Assembly (NCBI GenBank): GCA_905182285.1
Contig: CAJJAY010000012.1
Location: forward strand, 124,001 to 188,000
DNA: 64,000 bases
Origin: an uncultured Amylibacter sp.
GTDB lineage: Bacteria; Pseudomonadota; Alphaproteobacteria; Rhodobacterales; Rhodobacteraceae
Reading direction: 5' to 3'
This document shows, piece by piece, positions 29,233 through 37,583 of this stretch; positions within the stretch are counted from its first letter, which is position 1, and each line of letters starts with the position of its first letter. Position numbers and translations under genes: made by a program. Below the pieces are notes generated by a model. The model was not told the origin of the DNA and ran no database searches. It was given only the letters and a program-made list of their open reading frames with translations.

Positions 29233-30711
29233 ATGTCAGAAAATATTAAACTGGAATCACTCTTAAATGACCCAAGCCTTCTAGCAAAAAAAGCATACGT
29301 TGCAGGCGAATGGATAAATGCACAAAACGGCAAAACATTTGATGTTATTAATCCTGCTACAGGGGAAATAATTGCTAGTTTACCAGATTTAGATGTTTCA
29401 GACGCAAAACATGCAATTGATGCGGCTGCGTTGGCGCAGAAGAAATGGGCTCAATATACAGGCAAAGAACGTGCCGCTATTTTGCGTGAAATGTATAACT
29501 TAATGACACTTCATGCTAATGACTTAGGAATTATATTAACTGCTGAGATGGGAAAACCATTAGCAGAAGGAACGGGCGAAATTGCTTATGCAGCAAGTTT
29601 TTTTGAGTGGTTTGGAGAGGAAGCAAAACGAATATATGGAGAAACAATACCTGGTCACATGCGAGATAAGCGCATAACAGTTCTCAAAGAACCCATTGGA
29701 GTTGTAACATCAATAACCCCTTGGAACTTTCCTTCAGCAATGATTACAAGAAAATTAGCTCCTGCATTGGCAGCTGGATGTTCATTTGTTGGAAGACCAG
29801 CAACCGAGACACCTCTTTCAGCTTTAGCTATTGCAATTATAGCTGAAAGAGCTGGACTACCAAAAGGTCTATTATCAATTCTAACATCATCAAAATCTCA
29901 TGAAATTGGATTAGAGTTTTGTACAAATAATAAAGTTCGAAAGTTAACTTTTACAGGGTCAACTCAAGTAGGAAGAATTTTAATGCGTCAATGTTCTGAC
30001 CAAATTATGAAACTTTCCCTAGAACTAGGAGGCAATGCTCCTTTTATTGTTTTTGATGATGCAAATTTAGATGATGCTGTTGATGGAGCAATTATTTCGA
30101 AATTCCGTAATAATGGTCAAACATGTGTTTGTGCAAATCGTATCTATGTTCAAGCAGGTGTATATGATGCTTTTGCTAAAAAATTAATTGACCGTGTCAA
30201 ATTAATGACTGTTGGAAATGGCATGGTCCCAGGAATAATTAATGGACCACTTATTGATATGGCTGCTGTTGAAAAAGTAGAAGAACATATTGCTGATGCA
30301 GTGACCAAAGGTGCTACAATCGAAACAGGCGGCAGTCGTCATGAATTAGGTGGAACATTTTTTGAACCAACAGTTATTACCGGTGCAAAATCAAATATGT
30401 TGATGACTGAAGAAGAGACATTTGGACCATTAGCTCCATTATTTAAATTTGAAAATGAGGAAGACGTTATAGCCGCTGCCAACGATACAATTTATGGTTT
30501 AGCATGTTATTTCTATGCCAATGATTTAAGTAGAGTAACCCGTGTTCAAGAGAGTCTAGAATACGGAATTGTTGGCGTAAACACTGGAATAATTTCAACT
30601 GAAGTTGCACCCTTTGGTGGTGTGAAACAGTCAGGATTAGGTAGAGAAGGCTCCCATCATGGGATTCAAGATTTCTTAGAGATGAAATACATCTGTACCT
30701 CTGTAAAATAA
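29233..30711 (+). CDS. gabD: NAD(P)-dependent succinate-semialdehyde dehydrogenase
   Basis: Aldehyde dehydrogenase of 492 residues. Catalytic Glu264 is in LSLELGGNAPFIVFDDA and nucleophile Cys298 in NNGQTCVCANR; the nucleotide-binding region reads TPWNFPSAM and FTGSTQVGR. The C-terminal PFGGVKQSGLGREGSHHGI is typical of GabD. The lysine usual in the KPA(E)xTP motif is arginine here (GRPATETPLS). It oxidises succinate semialdehyde to succinate, as in GABA or polyamine breakdown. No aminotransferase gene is adjacent. AGGA lies before the ATG. Confidence 0.88.
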   Translation: MSENIKLESLLNDPSLLAKKAYVAGEWINAQNGKTFDVINPATGEIIASLPDLDVSDAKHAIDAAALAQKKWAQYTGKERAAILREMYNLMTLHANDLGIILTAEMGKPLAEGTGEIAYAASFFEWFGEEAKRIYGETIPGHMRDKRITVLKEPIGVVTSITPWNFPSAMITRKLAPALAAGCSFVGRPATETPLSALAIAIIAERAGLPKGLLSILTSSKSHEIGLEFCTNNKVRKLTFTGSTQVGRILMRQCSDQIMKLSLELGGNAPFIVFDDANLDDAVDGAIISKFRNNGQTCVCANRIYVQAGVYDAFAKKLIDRVKLMTVGNGMVPGIINGPLIDMAAVEKVEEHIADAVTKGATIETGGSRHELGGTFFEPTVITGAKSNMLMTEEETFGPLAPLFKFENEEDVIAAANDTIYGLACYFYANDLSRVTRVQESLEYGIVGVNTGIISTEVAPFGGVKQSGLGREGSHHGIQDFLEMKYICTSVK

Positions 30712-30724
30712 TTGTTTCATAAAC

Positions 30725-30754
30725 GACGCCACCCGTGGAGGAATGGATGGCGTC
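30725..30754. repeat. Inverted repeat between gabD and hsp20
   Basis: GACGCCA at 30725-30731 pairs with TGGCGTC at 30748-30754 across a 16-base loop, right after the gabD stop. There is no T-run, so it is not a standard terminator; it may protect the 3' end of the gabD message or be a processing site. Confidence 0.4.
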
Positions 30755-30854
30755 ATAACCCAAAGTTTGAATAAACACATCGTTTTGGGAACAATGCTCT
30801 CGCTAGAAAAGGGAAAGAACTAGCTTAGAGCTTTGTATACTTTAAAGCCCTATA

Positions 30855-31334
30855 TTAATCAGCTTTTGAGCTTAATTTTTCTTTTATAGATTTTCCGTTG
30901 ATTGTTGCTGAATTTGAGATTTCAATTTTTCTAGGCTTCAGCGCCTCAGGAACCTCTCGCAAAAGATCGATGTGGAGTAATCCATCTCGTGTTTCTGCTC
31001 CTATTGGCCGAACATGATCAGCTAATTGAAACCGTTTTTCAAATGCTCTTTGAGCAATTCCACGATGCAAATAGGTTACTTGATCATTAGAAATTTCAGC
31101 TTTTTTTGCAGCAATAACAAGTTGCCCCTCCCTCATTTCAACATTGAGCTCATCTTCACTAAAGCCTGAAACAGCTAATGTAATACGATATTTATTTTCG
31201 CCAGCTTTTTCAATATTATAGGGTGGGTAAGTATTTGTTCCAGTGTCTGCTGTGAGAGCTACATCTAACATACTTGCTAAACGATCAAAGCCAACTGTTG
31301 AACGGTATAATGGTGTAAAATCATAATTACGCAT
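30855..31334 (-). CDS. Small heat-shock protein Hsp20 (IbpA type)
   Basis: Chaperone of 159 residues that holds unfolding proteins for later refolding. The alpha-crystallin domain spans about 38-130, with YRITLAVSGFSEDELNVEMREGQL split over two strands and the closing LHIDLLREVPEALKPRKIEI. ATG at 31334 is chosen; an earlier ATG at 31340 is only one base from AAGGA, while 31334 is seven bases away. The ribosome site is buried in a ROSE-type thermometer, so heat-controlled translation is expected. The gene ends facing gabD. Confidence 0.93.
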   Translation of the reverse strand: MRNYDFTPLYRSTVGFDRLASMLDVALTADTGTNTYPPYNIEKAGENKYRITLAVSGFSEDELNVEMREGQLVIAAKKAEISNDQVTYLHRGIAQRAFEKRFQLADHVRPIGAETRDGLLHIDLLREVPEALKPRKIEISNSATINGKSIKEKLSSKAD

Positions 31335-31418
31335 GTGCATATCCTTTTCTAAGCGATACGTTATATCGGCCTTCCTTATGGACAGACCAGGTTAGTTTTG
31401 GACCCCATTTGGGCATCC
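31332..31418 (-). promoter_or_regulatory. ROSE-type RNA thermometer in the hsp20 leader
   Basis: On the reverse strand the leader folds into three hairpins, each with one bulged G: GGAT-G-CCC/GGG-GTCC (31400-31418), GGTCT-G-TCC/GGA-AGGCC (31368-31388) and the start hairpin TATC-G-CTT/AAG-GATA (31340-31358). The last one pairs the whole AAGGA ribosome site with TCGCT, which fits the U(U/C)GCU anti-SD element known from ROSE thermometers of alphaproteobacterial hsp20 genes. Warming would open it and allow translation. The folding was worked out by hand, without energies. Confidence 0.8.
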
Positions 31419-31497
31419 GTTTTACAATATACAGCAAGTTATTTTACTTTGGCAAGTAATTTTTAAATTTTTTTACAATGCCTGAACAAAAAATTTA

Positions 31498-32265
31498 TCA
31501 ATGTATTAAATTTTCTTTAAAAAATTTAATTTCAAGAGGGCTATTTAGCTCAAAAATTTGACTAATTAATTCATCTAATGGTTTCTCAAGCGAAACACCC
31601 AATGAAACATCAATATCATCTAATTCTGCTTTAGCAGATACAATTGACGCTATTTTAAATTGACCATCTTCCCAAACAAATATAGGTGCACCAGATGCCC
31701 CAAAATCAACTGAACAACTAGTAACAATTATTTTATTCCTATGCTCCAATACATTGCATTCTTTTTTTGTAATAGTTGCTTCAGAGGGGCTTTCAACATA
31801 GGAGACAATATTGATATTTTTCTTTTTTATTGGCAATTTATGTAAATAATAAGGTTTGATTCCATTTGCATTCATAGGCATGGAAAGTTCTATTATTGCT
31901 AAGTCTGATGAGACAATATCATCACTTAAAACACTCGAAGTTTTATATCTTTTGTGAATAAAAACACGTTTTGCTTGACCATAAGCAGAAGCACCATCGT
32001 CGTTCCATCCTGCCGAAAATTGTATCCTATTGGGAGTATGAGCAATTCCAGTATTTTCATTTACAACACAATGCGCAGCGGTAAGAATATATGTATCTGA
32101 AATTAATACTCCAGAACATATCCTGTGATTACCCCCAATAATATTAACACGGCCAACACCCGACCAAGCTTGCTTTTGTTCTTTGGTCAAGTATTTATTT
32201 GTAATACCTTCAGCCATGACACTGAAACTAAGAAATATAAATATAATCGAAAAAATAAACTTCAT
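31498..32265 (-). CDS. Secreted trypsin-like serine protease (S1 family)
   Basis: A 255-residue protein with a signal peptide ending SVMAEG. The full catalytic triad is visible: His65 in LTAAHC, Asp121 in SSDLAII and Ser191 in FGASGAPIF. Cysteine pairs 50/66 and 170/184 would form disulfides, which suits the periplasm or the outside. No PDZ domain is present, so it is not DegP. The target is unknown. It stands alone behind the hsp20 leader, and a small hairpin overlaps its ribosome site. Confidence 0.82.
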   Translation of the reverse strand: MKFIFSIIFIFLSFSVMAEGITNKYLTKEQKQAWSGVGRVNIIGGNHRICSGVLISDTYILTAAHCVVNENTGIAHTPNRIQFSAGWNDDGASAYGQAKRVFIHKRYKTSSVLSDDIVSSDLAIIELSMPMNANGIKPYYLHKLPIKKKNINIVSYVESPSEATITKKECNVLEHRNKIIVTSCSVDFGASGAPIFVWEDGQFKIASIVSAKAELDDIDVSLGVSLEKPLDELISQIFELNSPLEIKFFKENLIH

Positions 32266-32268
32266 TTT

Positions 32269-32283
32269 TACCCTCTAAGGGTA
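32269..32283 (-). promoter_or_regulatory. Hairpin over the ribosome site of the S1 protease gene
   Basis: On the reverse strand TACCC-TTAGA-GGGTA ends four bases before the ATG, and its right arm holds the GAGGG ribosome site. This could reduce translation or serve as an operator. The stem is only five pairs. Confidence 0.35.
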
Positions 32284-32354
32284 CTTTAAGCATGAAACTA
32301 ACTATGTCCAAATAGAAAAATCAGAAATATTATCCAAATATTAAAAAATCTTGC

Positions 32355-33635
32355 TTATAATAATTTAGAAGGCTTTGGCCCTCCAGTAGCCCAATCTAAA
32401 AGTTCTGCAGTATGAACTACAGGAACTCCAATTGCAGATCCGATTTGTATCATACAGCCAATGTTTCCAGCACTTATCACATCAGGTTTGGTTGCCTCTA
32501 AAGTTTCAACTTTACGTGTTTTAAGTTTTTTAGATATTTCTGGTTGCAGTAAATTATAAGTTCCAGCTGAACCACAGCAAAGATGACTATCTTTAGGCTC
32601 CACAACCGTAAACCCAGCGTTCTTCAATAATGTTTTTGGATGTGTTTTTATTTGTTGCCCATGCTGAAGAGAACAAGCAGCGTGATAAGCAACCCGCATC
32701 TCAGGGATTGATGCATTTTTTAAACCAAGATCTATCATTATTTCTGATATATCTTTTGCTAAAGATCCAACTATTTTAGCATCGTTTTCTAATGGATCTC
32801 CAGCAAACATGTTGCCATAATCTTTAACAGTTGTTCCACAACCACTAGTATTAATTACAATTGCATCTAGACCATCACCGTTTAATTCAGCTATCCAGGC
32901 ACGGATATTTTTTGCAGCTGATATATGGCTTTGTTTTGCCTTGCCCATATGATGCGTAAGCGCACCACAACAACCTGCACCTTCAGCAACAACCACCTCA
33001 CATCCATGCCGCCGAAGTAATCTTATAGTTGCATCATTAATATCCGTATCTAAAGCTTTTTGAGCACATCCTGTCATCAAAGCCACGCGCTTAACACGAA
33101 CACCTTCCGCAGGAAAAACTTGAGGTTTATCATTTAAACTTGGAACAGGTATCTTTTTTGGAGCAAAATCAACCATATTTCTAATCTTTGAAGGCATCAA
33201 AGGTGATAGAGGTTTTACTAACCTAGCAGATTTCATCGCAAACCGGAATCTCTTATCATAAGGTAAAATTTGAGCTAAAGTTGCTCGCATTATTCTATCA
33301 AAAATTGGTCTCTTATAGTTATCTTCAATATACTCTCGTGCGTGATCTACCAAATGCATATAGTTCACACCAGATGGGCAAGTTGTCATACATGCCAAGC
33401 AAGAAAGACATCTATCAACATGCTTTACTACTTTTTCATCAGGCTTACGTTGGTTTTCCAACATATCCTTAATAAGATATATACGCCCACGTGGGCTATC
33501 CAATTCATCTCCTAGTATTTGGTATGTCGGACAGGTTGCTGTACAAAAGCCACAATGAACACAATTTCGCAAAACTGCATTAGAACGAGCAATTTTTGGC
33601 TCTTCCAATTGAGCTTTTGTAAAATTAGTTTGCAT
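32355..33635 (-). CDS. glcF: Glycolate oxidase, iron-sulfur subunit
   Basis: A 426-residue subunit with two 4Fe-4S ferredoxin motifs, CVHCGFCTATCP near 25 and CLSCLACMTTCP near 80, followed by two CCG domains (GAGCCGALTHHMGK and HLCCGSAGTYNLL). It carries electrons from the flavin subunits GlcD/GlcE to the respiratory chain at the inner membrane. The start overlaps the glcE stop by one base. Glycolate is excreted by phytoplankton, so this operon fits a surface-ocean life. Confidence 0.94.
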   Translation of the reverse strand: MQTNFTKAQLEEPKIARSNAVLRNCVHCGFCTATCPTYQILGDELDSPRGRIYLIKDMLENQRKPDEKVVKHVDRCLSCLACMTTCPSGVNYMHLVDHAREYIEDNYKRPIFDRIMRATLAQILPYDKRFRFAMKSARLVKPLSPLMPSKIRNMVDFAPKKIPVPSLNDKPQVFPAEGVRVKRVALMTGCAQKALDTDINDATIRLLRRHGCEVVVAEGAGCCGALTHHMGKAKQSHISAAKNIRAWIAELNGDGLDAIVINTSGCGTTVKDYGNMFAGDPLENDAKIVGSLAKDISEIMIDLGLKNASIPEMRVAYHAACSLQHGQQIKTHPKTLLKNAGFTVVEPKDSHLCCGSAGTYNLLQPEISKKLKTRKVETLEATKPDVISAGNIGCMIQIGSAIGVPVVHTAELLDWATGGPKPSKLL

Positions 33636-34753
33636 TATCCCATAATCCCAACATTTAAGATTTTCCGAGGGTCAAATTTGTTTCTTAAACCCTCTTCAAT
33701 TTCTGTTATCAAATTATTTTTTAATGGCATTACTTTTGCTCCACCACCATTACCACGTACCAAAGTTATGTGGCCTTGCATTCCAAAGAGATGATCACGT
33801 ATATTTATATTATCTGGAACTGAGAGGTATATTAGTCCTCCCCCCCAATCATAAAGTGCTTCGGCTTTTATCCCTGATTTTAGTAAAGTATCCATTATTT
33901 TCGGACCAGATGTTGGCTTCACTGATAGACGCCAAATAGATGTTTCAGTCTTTGAAAAAGTTGAAACATTACCTATAGAATTCCATAATTCTTTATTTTT
34001 TTTTGTATCGGTCACAACACTAATCTCATATTTTGAAAATAATTTTTTTAGTGTCTCAGTTCGATAAGATATAGAGCCTGTAAAGCCTTCAATTCGAATT
34101 AAAGTTTCATTATTAAAGTGAGCTGCGCCACTAACATCATTAGGAGAGCCTAATGCTTTACATAATGCTGCAACTCCCTCTTCATCATTCAAACCATGTA
34201 AAATTATCGTTGCTGTGGCCTCAGGTTTTGGTAATAATTTAAATGATAGTTCTGTCATAACACCTAGTGTACCATAACTGCCTGCCATTAACTTTACTAA
34301 ATCATATCCAGTAACATTTTTCATTACTCGACCACCATTTTTAATGATCGCTCCCATTCCATCTACAAACCTTACACCTATTAAACTATCTCGACATGCC
34401 CCAGTTTGAATGCGCCTTGAGCCAGAGATATTACAGGCCACAACACCACCTATAGTACTATAACCACTAGACCCCAACAAATCACAGTGGTCCATTGGCT
34501 CAAAGGGTAGCTGTTGATTGACTTCATCAAGTGATTTTTTAACCACAGCCAGCGGGGTTCCAGAGCGCACAACTAAAGTAAGTGCAGCAGGTTCTAATAA
34601 TGTAATTCCCGTTAATTTAGAGGTAGATATATTTTTTTTACTTTGAACATTATTACCTAAATTTTGACGCGTACCACCACCAATAATTCTAATAGGTTCA
34701 GAAGAATCTAATAGAAGTTCAGAAAGCTCCACTTCAGAGCTAGGGGAAATCAT
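33635..34753 (-). CDS. glcE: Glycolate oxidase, FAD-binding subunit GlcE
   Basis: About 372 residues, with a half-size PCMH-type FAD-binding region: IIGGGTRQNLGN, then GSSGYSTIGGVVACNISGSRR, and GGRVMKNVTGYDLVKLMAGSYGTLG split by short gaps. It pairs with GlcD and GlcF. The frame is open back to 34813, but ATG at 34753 overlaps the glcD stop in an ATGA arrangement and fits the family length better. Confidence 0.93.
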   Translation of the reverse strand: MISPSSEVELSELLLDSSEPIRIIGGGTRQNLGNNVQSKKNISTSKLTGITLLEPAALTLVVRSGTPLAVVKKSLDEVNQQLPFEPMDHCDLLGSSGYSTIGGVVACNISGSRRIQTGACRDSLIGVRFVDGMGAIIKNGGRVMKNVTGYDLVKLMAGSYGTLGVMTELSFKLLPKPEATATIILHGLNDEEGVAALCKALGSPNDVSGAAHFNNETLIRIEGFTGSISYRTETLKKLFSKYEISVVTDTKKNKELWNSIGNVSTFSKTETSIWRLSVKPTSGPKIMDTLLKSGIKAEALYDWGGGLIYLSVPDNINIRDHLFGMQGHITLVRGNGGGAKVMPLKNNLITEIEEGLRNKFDPRKILNVGIMG

Positions 34754-36183
34754 GCAGCTCGCCGATCCTGAGTGGAAATTAAAGGAAATACTTTTGCTCC
34801 ATTTAATAGCCATTTTGGATCAAAGACGTCTTTTACCTTTAATTGAGCTTCAATATCTTGTTCGCTGTATTGGTCAAACATTAGATCACGCTTCTCAACC
34901 CCAACTCCATGCTCCCCAGTCAAGCAACCACCCACTTCAACACACAACCTTAAAATTTCTGCACCCATCTTCTCACAATTCTCAAGATCTCCAGGTTTAT
35001 TTGCATCAAAAAGTATCAAAGGATGCATGTTTCCATCACCAGCGTGAAAAACATTTCCAACCCTTAGCCCATATTCATCACTTATTTCACCAATCCGCTT
35101 AAGAACGTAAGGTAATTCAGATACTGGGATTGTTCCATCCAAGCACATGTAATCACTTATTTGTCCAATTGCTCCAAATGCTGATTTGCGTCCAAGCCAA
35201 ATTTTAGCACTTTCTTCTTCTGACTTACTCTCACGTAATTCGATTGGATTGTGCTTTTGTGCAATAGCTATAATTTTTGTCAATTGCTCTTCAATTTCAA
35301 GCTCTGATCCTTCAACTTCAACTATTAGAAGAGCTTCTGCATCTGGATAACCTGCATTAGAAAAATTTTCACTAGTCTCAATACATAAACGGTCCATAAA
35401 CTCCATGGCTACAGGAAGAACACCTGACTTAATAATATCAGCCACACATGCTCCAGCCACTTCATTTTCATCAAAAGCAATTAGAACAGGTCTTGCTCCT
35501 ACCGGCTTACTTAAAATGCGAAGTGTAGCCTCAGTTACAACACCCAATTGACCTTCAGAACCACAAATTAGTCCCAATAGGTCAAGGCCTGGAGAGTCTA
35601 AGTGGCCTCCACCAATCTCAACGATTTCACCATCCATCATCACCATGGTTACACCCATCAAATTATTTGTAGTAACACCATATTTTAAGCAATGTGCACC
35701 TCCAGAATTCATTCCAATATTTCCTGCAATTGCACAAGCAAGTTGGCTACTCGGGTCTGGAGCATAAAAGAACCCATCTTCCTCAACAGCTCCTGAGACC
35801 GAAAGGTTTGTTCGGCCAGATTGAACCCGAATTAATCGATTATCATAGTCAGTCTCAAGAACGTCATTTAGTTTTGCTACTCCTAAGATAACACAATCCG
35901 CCGTTGGCATAGCTCCACCCGCAAGTGATGTTCCAGATCCTCGTGGTACTACAGGAACACCTTCCTCATGGCATATTCTGAGGATATCAGATACTTGTTT
36001 AGTAGTTTCCGGAAGAACCGCTATCATAGGTAAGCACCGATATGCTGTTAATGCATCACACTCATATGCTCGCGTTTCATTCTCTTCAGATATAACTGAT
36101 TCAATTGGCAAAACTTTAGCTAAACGTCGTACTATGTGTGCTTTTTTATTTAATACAGCGGCACTAGGTGTTGGCATATCCAT
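34750..36183 (-). CDS. glcD: Glycolate oxidase, catalytic FAD subunit GlcD
   Basis: Oxidises glycolate (often D-lactate as well) to glyoxylate. 477 residues: FAD-binding PCMH domain with VVPRGSGTSLAGGAMPTADC and GNIGMNSGGAHCLKYG, then the FAD-oxidase C domain ending in GNVFHAGDGNMHPLILFD and GGCLTGEHGVGVEKR. AAGGA lies eight bases before the ATG. Just upstream, an inverted repeat with ATTGGTAA half-sites (36202-36224) may be the operator. First gene of glcDEF. Confidence 0.94.
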   Translation of the reverse strand: MDMPTPSAAVLNKKAHIVRRLAKVLPIESVISEENETRAYECDALTAYRCLPMIAVLPETTKQVSDILRICHEEGVPVVPRGSGTSLAGGAMPTADCVILGVAKLNDVLETDYDNRLIRVQSGRTNLSVSGAVEEDGFFYAPDPSSQLACAIAGNIGMNSGGAHCLKYGVTTNNLMGVTMVMMDGEIVEIGGGHLDSPGLDLLGLICGSEGQLGVVTEATLRILSKPVGARPVLIAFDENEVAGACVADIIKSGVLPVAMEFMDRLCIETSENFSNAGYPDAEALLIVEVEGSELEIEEQLTKIIAIAQKHNPIELRESKSEEESAKIWLGRKSAFGAIGQISDYMCLDGTIPVSELPYVLKRIGEISDEYGLRVGNVFHAGDGNMHPLILFDANKPGDLENCEKMGAEILRLCVEVGGCLTGEHGVGVEKRDLMFDQYSEQDIEAQLKVKDVFDPKWLLNGAKVFPLISTQDRRAA

Positions 36184-36201
36184 TTTAAGTATCCTTTTGT
36201 T

Positions 36202-36224
36202 ATTGGTAAAATAATATTACCAAT
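36202..36224 (-). promoter_or_regulatory. Candidate operator upstream of glcDEF
   Basis: A perfect inverted repeat ATTGGTAA / TTACCAAT with a seven-base AT spacer sits 18 bases before the glcD start, next to its ribosome site. The ATTGGT/ACCAAT half-sites recall those of PdhR/LldR-type regulators of the FadR family, although the spacing is wider than theirs. A similar, imperfect repeat precedes the FadR-type gene at 44234. It could also form an RNA hairpin. Confidence 0.5.
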
Positions 36225-36387
36225 TATAAAAAGCAAGTGATTTCTAAAAATTACATTTAATAGTAGTATAATTACGATACTTAATAACAATCTAGATTTA
36301 TTAATGAAATAATTTATCTATACTAATAAAACTTTACACAGTCCTAATATAAATATTTATATAAAATATATACTAACGAAAAATTAA

Positions 36388-36972
36388 ATGAAAAAAACAA
36401 TTAAGAAAAAAAATTCAGACAGCATAGTTCAAGCAGCTATGTCTGCATCGAAAAAAGGCCCCCCACCTGTACACCTCTGGAACCCACCATTTTGTGGAGA
36501 CTTAGATATGCGGATCGCACGAGATGGAACTTGGTTTTATTTGGGAACACCAATTGGCAGAGCACCCTTAGTAAAACTATTTTCTTCTATTATTAGAAAG
36601 GATGGGGATGATTACTTTCTAGTAACCCCTGTAGAAAAAGTTGGAATTATTGTTGATGATGCGCCATTTGTCGCCGTTGATTTTGATGTTGAAAATAAAG
36701 GATTAAACCAGATAATTAATTTTCGCACTCACGTAGGTGACGAGGCAATCGCTAGAAAAGATAATCCTATTAGAGTTGTTCGTGATAAAGAAACAGGCGA
36801 GCCTAGTCCATATATTTTAATTAGAAAAAATTTAGAAGCATTAATAGACCGTAAAAGTTTTTACAGGCTCATTGAACTGGGCTCTATCCAAGATTTTGAA
36901 GGAACTAATTGGTTTGGAATACGCTCAAGTGAAATATTTTTTCCAATTATTCCAGAAGCTGAATTAAATTAA
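36388..36972 (+). CDS. DUF1285 family protein
   Basis: A 194-residue protein with the DUF1285 pattern: CGDLDMRIARDGTWFYLGTPIGR at about 36-58 (in two segments), LVKLFSSIIRKDGDDYFLVTP next, and GTNWFGIRSSEIFFPI near the end. The family is common in proteobacteria and has a solved fold, but no agreed function. The N-terminus is rich in lysine. No signal peptide. It stands alone in AT-rich DNA without a clear ribosome site. Confidence 0.85.
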   Translation: MKKTIKKKNSDSIVQAAMSASKKGPPPVHLWNPPFCGDLDMRIARDGTWFYLGTPIGRAPLVKLFSSIIRKDGDDYFLVTPVEKVGIIVDDAPFVAVDFDVENKGLNQIINFRTHVGDEAIARKDNPIRVVRDKETGEPSPYILIRKNLEALIDRKSFYRLIELGSIQDFEGTNWFGIRSSEIFFPIIPEAELN

Positions 36973-37033
36973 AAAGTTATAATTTTTATTAATATCTAAG
37001 ATAAATTACATCCCAGATATTAATAAAGTGCTA

Positions 37034-37405
37034 TTAACTAGCCTTTGTCCAAGGGCCAAAATCTTTACCAGCCTCAACAATTTCATACATTACACATGGT
37101 TCGTCACCAACAACCCAACCGTCATGCCCAGGGGCGAAATAATAAGCATCTCCAGGCCCAACTTCAATTTTTGAACCATCATCATGTGAGCAACCTAGGC
37201 GACCTGAAATAACAACACCGACATGGCCTGCCTGACAACTATGTCCACCAACGGTTGGCTTAATACATTCTGACCATACCCAACCTGGTTGAAGAACTAA
37301 TTTTGATGCATTAATATTTCCTAATTTTACAATATCCACCCTTGCTTTTGGTGGCATCTTCACTTCATCAGCATCATCAAAGTTTTTTGAATATAAATTC
37401 GACAT
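37034..37405 (-). CDS. Small cupin-domain protein
   Basis: A 123-residue single-cupin protein. Metal-site residues are likely in the first cupin motif (GGHSCQAGHVGVVISGRL) and the second (VGPGDAYYFAPGHDGWVVGDEP). The family is widespread and mostly uncharacterised. It does not carry the pattern of the known cupin DMSP lyases, so that role is not assigned. It stands alone with AT-rich flanks. Confidence 0.75.
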   Translation of the reverse strand: MSNLYSKNFDDADEVKMPPKARVDIVKLGNINASKLVLQPGWVWSECIKPTVGGHSCQAGHVGVVISGRLGCSHDDGSKIEVGPGDAYYFAPGHDGWVVGDEPCVMYEIVEAGKDFGPWTKAS

Positions 37406-37583
37406 TTTGTTCTCCCTAAATTAATTAAAGTGTTAAATATCTAAGGCTTTTGTCAAATACAGCTTTAAATAAAACAATCTCAATAAAATCTTTCCCCATA
37501 TCGAAAAGAAATAAACTAACAATTATGGTAAATAAAAAAAATTGTCATACAAGAGTTAAATAATATTAAAACTTATTTTTGAA

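Noticed and set aside
37034-37405. Small cupin as a possible DMSP lyase (DddK/DddW/DddQ)
   Set aside because: The first motif is GGHSCQAGHVG, typical of a broad uncharacterised cupin family, not the His/Glu/Tyr pattern of known cupin DMSP lyases, and no DMSP gene is nearby.
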